Source of the DNA: Ashinkailepas kermadecensis | Taxonomy: Eukaryota > Arthropoda > Thecostraca > Neolepadidae | Length of the DNA stretch: 64,000 nucleotides | Assembly (NCBI GenBank): GCA_034440615.1 | Contig: JAOTOM010004800.1 | Coordinates: 146,001 to 210,000, forward strand | Reading direction: 5' to 3' | Shown: piece by piece, positions 60,255-64,000 of the stretch | Position numbering within the stretch: the first letter of the stretch is position 1 | How the letters are laid out: each line of letters opens with the position of its first letter | The notes under the pieces: model-generated | The model's input: the letters and a program-made list of their open reading frames with translations, nothing else | Databases searched by the model: none | Told to the model about the DNA's origin: nothing | Position numbers and translations under genes: made by a program

Positions 60255-61240
60255 TTGTTGTGTGAATGTGGCCTAAGCAGTAAGGTTTTGAAATTTGCGG
60301 ATGATTTGAAGATCTTTCGGGCAATAACAGGGCACAATGAGCAGGTTTTGCTGCAGAACGATTTAGACGAGCTTGTGAAGTGGTCCGAAAAATGGCAAAT
60401 GAAGTTTAATTTTGATAAGTGCAAAGTCATGCATGTAGGTAGGCAGCATATGAAGGCGCCATACTTAATGGATGGCCAAGTACTATCTGTGACTCAGCAG
60501 GAGAAGGACTTAGGTGTTATTTTGAACACAAAATTGGGGGCATCAGAACAGACCAAAGAAGCCAGGAAGAAGGCACTAAGAATGCTTGGGGCGATACAGA
60601 GGAATGTGTCATACAAAAGTGAGGAGGTCATCAGGAAGCTTTACTGTGCATATGTCAGGCCACATTTGGAACACTGTGTCCAAGCTTGGTCCCCTAGTTA
60701 TGAGAAAGATTGTTGGCTTTTAGAGAGAGTACAAAAGAGGGAAACAAAAATGGTTAATGGCATGGGCAACCTGGCATATGAGGAAAGATTGAAGAAATTG
60801 AATATGTTTTCACTTAGATATAGAAGGCTGAGAGGAGATCTCATCGAGGTTTTTAAATTTGTTCATGGTCAGGAACAGGGATATCTCAGGGAAATGTTTG
60901 AATTTAACAGAAATGATGCAATTAGAGGTCATCAATTCAAAATTAAAGTTAATCACAGCAGGACAAGGTTAAGACAGTCTTTCTTCACCAACAGGGTAGT
61001 AGAACACTGGAACAAGCTGCCAGGAACAATTGTCAGTAGCAACACACTGAACATCTTTAAAAACGGCATAGACAATCATTATAAGAATAGGGGCTTGTTT
61101 TTCTGTATTCCAGGGAGGGTTGATTGACAGATTTGGTGGGCAACTGGTTCAGTGTACAAAGTGCAACCAAGAAGGGCCCTTGTGGCTCATAGTTGCACTG
61201 ATCTTTTATGTCTTTATGTCTTTATGTCTTTATGTGACAT
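60255..61240 (+). mobile_element. 5'-truncated CR1-type LINE (second subfamily)
   Basis: An uninterrupted 290-codon frame (60255-61127) begins just before RT motif C (KFADDLKIF). It carries the thumb and C-terminal region: WSEKWQMKFNFDKCKVMHVG, KDLGVILNTKL, RPHLEHCVQAW, RRLRGDLIEV and HWNKLPG. It is clearly related to 13000-13932 but well diverged. The 3'UTR ends in about four copies of TCTTTATG (near 61205-61237), a different octamer from the ACTTTATG tail of the full-length element. RT motifs A and B, the endonuclease and ORF1 are absent through 5' truncation, the normal fate of LINE copies. The ATG at 60255 is incidental. Confidence 0.9.
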
Positions 61241-62040
61241 TTTGCTCTTTTTTTAAATAAAAGCCCGACATTAGATAAATGATTATTTTTGGGGAGAAGG
61301 CTTGTTTTTCTTGCATCGTAATTTAGCATATTTTGCAAAACATGATGTAAACTGCGTGGACAATCATGCACAAAAAAGAATGGCATTCGTACATGATCTT
61401 AAGATAATGTGCTACAATGCTTACATAATTGGCATGTTTTGATATTTTAGCTTCGCTCCAACCATAGTCTACTCTTCGCTCTCTGGTGAAGCTTCCTGGC
61501 TTTTTTTTAAAGCTTTATTGCTCTTGTAAGTCTTACTTCTGAAAACTGCATGGCATGGATATGCTTGAGTTCTCAAATAGTATCATTGAAGATATGCTGC
61601 TTTCAGCAATGAGCAGGTCAGAAACCTCGGACATATTTAAGGAATGATCACCAAGTTGTTCAAGGCATACGACAATTGCCGGCTGGAATGTTGAAATGGG
61701 TCCCACAAGCTGTATGCTGATTAGCATCACTAGGCTTCTTACAAAACTTATATTGCTTGCTTTTTAAATATATGGCGACATGACAGGCCGGCTAAAAGAC
61801 CGGCATATATTACAAAATCCAGTCAAAAAGCCCACCAGTCTAGACCGGGCTTTCTGACCGGGTTTTCGGTCCTTCCATTTGCCACCTGCCCTCCTGATCG
61901 GATGACAAGCGTGGTTATCGTTCACTAATCACAACGCGCATTATGCATCCACAAAACCACCGGTATGTGCGGCCATCCCTAGTAAGGGATTCCCGAGCGC
62001 GATCTACTATCACCTAAGGTATAGCAAAACAATTGTAGAA
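61241..62040. other. Unassigned DNA
   Basis: AT-rich. Around 61785-61875 there are repeated GACCGG/CCGGTC words. No gene recognised. Confidence 0.5.
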
Positions 62041-62495
62041 ACTCATAAAGTCATAAAGTCATAAAGTGTTAAGGCTTAATAAGAGCCACAGGGGCCCATC
62101 TGGGTTAAGCCTATCTGGAAAAGTTACTAGAAATGTACATACTCTCACCCCAATCAATCCCTTACCTCAAGTTCCTAGGAAGCTATATATCGCAGCCTAT
62201 CTAGCACCAATTCACTTGCTATTGCATAACACACTCCCATTGTGCTACCATAGACAATCTCATCAGTATCACATTCCGAAGAAAGGTGCTGAATCCACTG
62301 CTAGGTACACCCTATATAAAGTTATAAAGCGTTTAGACTTAATAAGAGACTCACTTCCTATTGCATAACACACTCAACAATTACAAACTCCTCCCATCAT
62401 ACCCATTGTGCTACCATAGACAATCTCATCAGTATCACATCCCGAAGGAAGGTGCTGAATCCACTGCTAGGTACACCCTATATAAAGTTATAAAG
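62041..62495 (-). mobile_element. CR1 3'-terminal fragment with tandem duplication, minus strand
   Basis: 62043-62235 is a close inverted match to 13990-14227 of the full-length CR1. It includes the octamer tail (TCATAAAG repeats) and the AGGGGCCCATCTGGGTTAAG-type word, with one 27-bp or so deletion. After it, a block of about 95 bp ending CCCTATATAAAGTTATAAAG occurs twice (62237-62330, 62400-62495). The two copies are separated by another piece of CR1 3'UTR. Confidence 0.88.
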
Positions 62496-62529
62496 CACCA
62501 AATATCTTGACGCTAAACGAGAGGTACAA

Positions 62530-62750
62530 ATGTGCTACCACCAGACTTGTGCTTGACTCGAGTTCAATTGAGAATAGACTCATGAATCAATCGTTTTTGG
62601 ACGAGTCGTGAGTTGAATTGATTCTTTTCCCCAAAATGTATCTTGAGTCGTGAGTTGAATCACATCTTTCTAAAAAAAATGAGTTGAATCCTGAGTAAAT
62701 CATTCAAGTCACAATGAGTCATTTGAGTTTTATGACTCAAATGCAAGTTA
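62530..62750. repeat. Degenerate GAGTCGTGAGTTGAAT-type repeat
   Basis: At least five diverged occurrences of GAGTCGTGAGTTGAATxx or GAGTxxxTGAGT, spaced about 25-45 bp. Confidence 0.7.
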
Positions 62751-63772
62751 TGAACAAATGATATAAAGCATGCATCTTTGTGAATAGTATGCCATGACAC
62801 AAAGTATGGAGTAAAAACGCAGTATAATTAGTCATGCTTAGCATAACAATTGTCAACTTGTCAGCTACCAGTGAGTAAAGAATGAGGGGTACTGAAGTTA
62901 TTTACCAAAAACCAATGACAATAACTACAATTAAGTATTAATGTTAAGCTCGGTATTCACAATCAGTATCATGCATGAATTAATCCTAGTGCCAGGAACA
63001 TAACACAGAAGTGGGTTGTGATTGTGAAAAATAATATGGAACCGAAACGGTCCTGCACTGCAATAGGTATCTGCACTGAATAAAATTGCCTTGGTTTGTT
63101 ATTTGTCACACGCGTGTCTGACATGTAGTAAGACAGAGATTGACATAACTGCAGAAGTTTTCTAACGCATTATATACTTATTTTCTTTTTTAGTTGTGGT
63201 GCTTGGAACTCAACTTCGTTTATTGTTTTATCTTCCACAATTTTACCCAAGACAATTCATCAATAAAGCGGCCAAACAACGAGATAAGTTGTTTTGTATA
63301 GCTCACTTCTTAAATGAATGCTCGACACACTTGTCGCGTGTGCGAAACTTGGCGCGACGCTCGGGATTCAGTGTTGCCATCATGGTACGATCGTACCAGA
63401 TCTGGTACTTGACTTTTCTGGTACGCAGGTACGCCGGAGGGAAATCGGGTATTTTTTCGCCATAATACATTTTTTTCGCCATAATACATTTTTTCGTGTT
63501 TTTGTTTATTTTTCATTCACATTTTGTTCCGAAATGAACAACGAATTTGTTTTCCTCTAAACTTTACTTGTATTCAGGAACGATGGAGTTAGGCCATACA
63601 ATTATATCGAAATCTATAGTGCCTATTTTCATCTATCTCGCAGCATGGTGGCGCTAGTTGGTACACATAAAATATATAGTCGGTATATAGGCCTCCAAAT
63701 GAGCGAATGCTTTGAGCGTTGATGTGAGTTTATGTCATAACTAACAGTATATTCTGATACGTTGGAATCGTA
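62751..63772. other. Unassigned DNA with a palindrome
   Basis: A perfect 16-bp palindrome TGGTACGATCGTACCA lies at 63383-63398, followed by several GGTAC words to about 63432. A duplicated TTTTTTCGCCATAATACAT lies near 63450-63495. Confidence 0.6.
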
Positions 63773-64000
63773 ATGGCCGGCACGTCTGCTCCGACGTATG
63801 TGAGCATTGAAAATGTCTCGGCTGGAGTCGTGAGTAGATCAACGACCCCAGCCCAGCCTTTTTCAATGCTTACAATATCCGCTGGAGTCGTCGCATGGGA
63901 ATCAGGATTCAAAATAAGCAATTCGCTTCAATATGTAACAGTTCCAGAAATTTGCAGCTCCGTTCTGGGCTCGATCGCTTACCGCCGTGCTGGTCAATGC
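63773..64000 (+). other. Open frame running off the window end
   Basis: 76 codons from ATG 63773 (G at -3 and +4) to the last base with no stop; an upstream in-frame stop lies at 63755-63757. The peptide contains SAGVV twice, about 22 residues apart. I do not recognise it. It may be the start of a gene beyond the window or chance. Confidence 0.2.

Overview
Eukaryotic, almost certainly metazoan, non-coding DNA dominated by repeats. I cannot name the species. The mobile elements are animal types: a CR1-type LINE, an L2-like LINE, another LINE fragment, a Penelope-like element, hAT-type non-autonomous DNA elements and a tRNA-derived SINE. The repeat style (long AT and GA microsatellites, dozens of minisatellites, AGGTA/TACCT words, short TTAGG runs near 20.6-20.75 kb) suggests an invertebrate, perhaps an arthropod, but this is inference. 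No host gene is firmly identified. The best host-like candidate is one splice-site-bounded exon at 50058-50220 that resembles part of a Myb/SANT-like domain.

Layout. 1-8.8 kb: AT tracts, a 1-kb composite microsatellite that cuts a reverse transcriptase (RT) pseudogene, a 32-bp minisatellite, a GC-rich patch, and a perfect 146-bp inverted repeat at 7144-7289 and 8625-8770. 8.8-14.2 kb: a nearly full-length CR1 LINE with tandem E-box-bearing 5'UTR monomers, ORF1 (coil plus SGNH esterase) and ORF2 (endonuclease plus RT). ORF2 lies in the -1 frame and opens at a GGGAAAC heptamer directly before the ORF1 stop. 14.2-21.7 kb: a 20-bp minisatellite, two diverged copies of one segment, a TTGGAAGT/ACTTCCAA-rich block and a CA/TA microsatellite. 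21.7-25.3 kb: a decayed L2-like LINE (minus strand) carrying a nested MITE-like element and a nested SINE with a 14-bp target duplication. 26-32 kb: 45-, 75- and 12-bp minisatellites, an RT fragment split by a hAT-type MITE with an 8-bp target duplication, and a decayed Penelope-like element. 32-50 kb: mostly unassigned DNA with GC-rich patches, a 36-bp minisatellite, degenerate repeats and a 1.9-kb hAT-like element. 51.1-59.1 kb: nine adjacent tandem-repeat arrays, mostly GC-rich, almost without a break. 59.1-64 kb: three CR1-related 3' fragments in both orientations, low-complexity DNA and an open frame running off the window end.

The long open frames across the minisatellites (up to 781 codons) are by-products of stop-free repeat units and are not annotated as genes. 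The only functionally linked coding system is the CR1 LINE. Its ORF1 and ORF2 would work together in target-primed reverse transcription, and the other CR1 fragments show that related elements have been copied here more than once.
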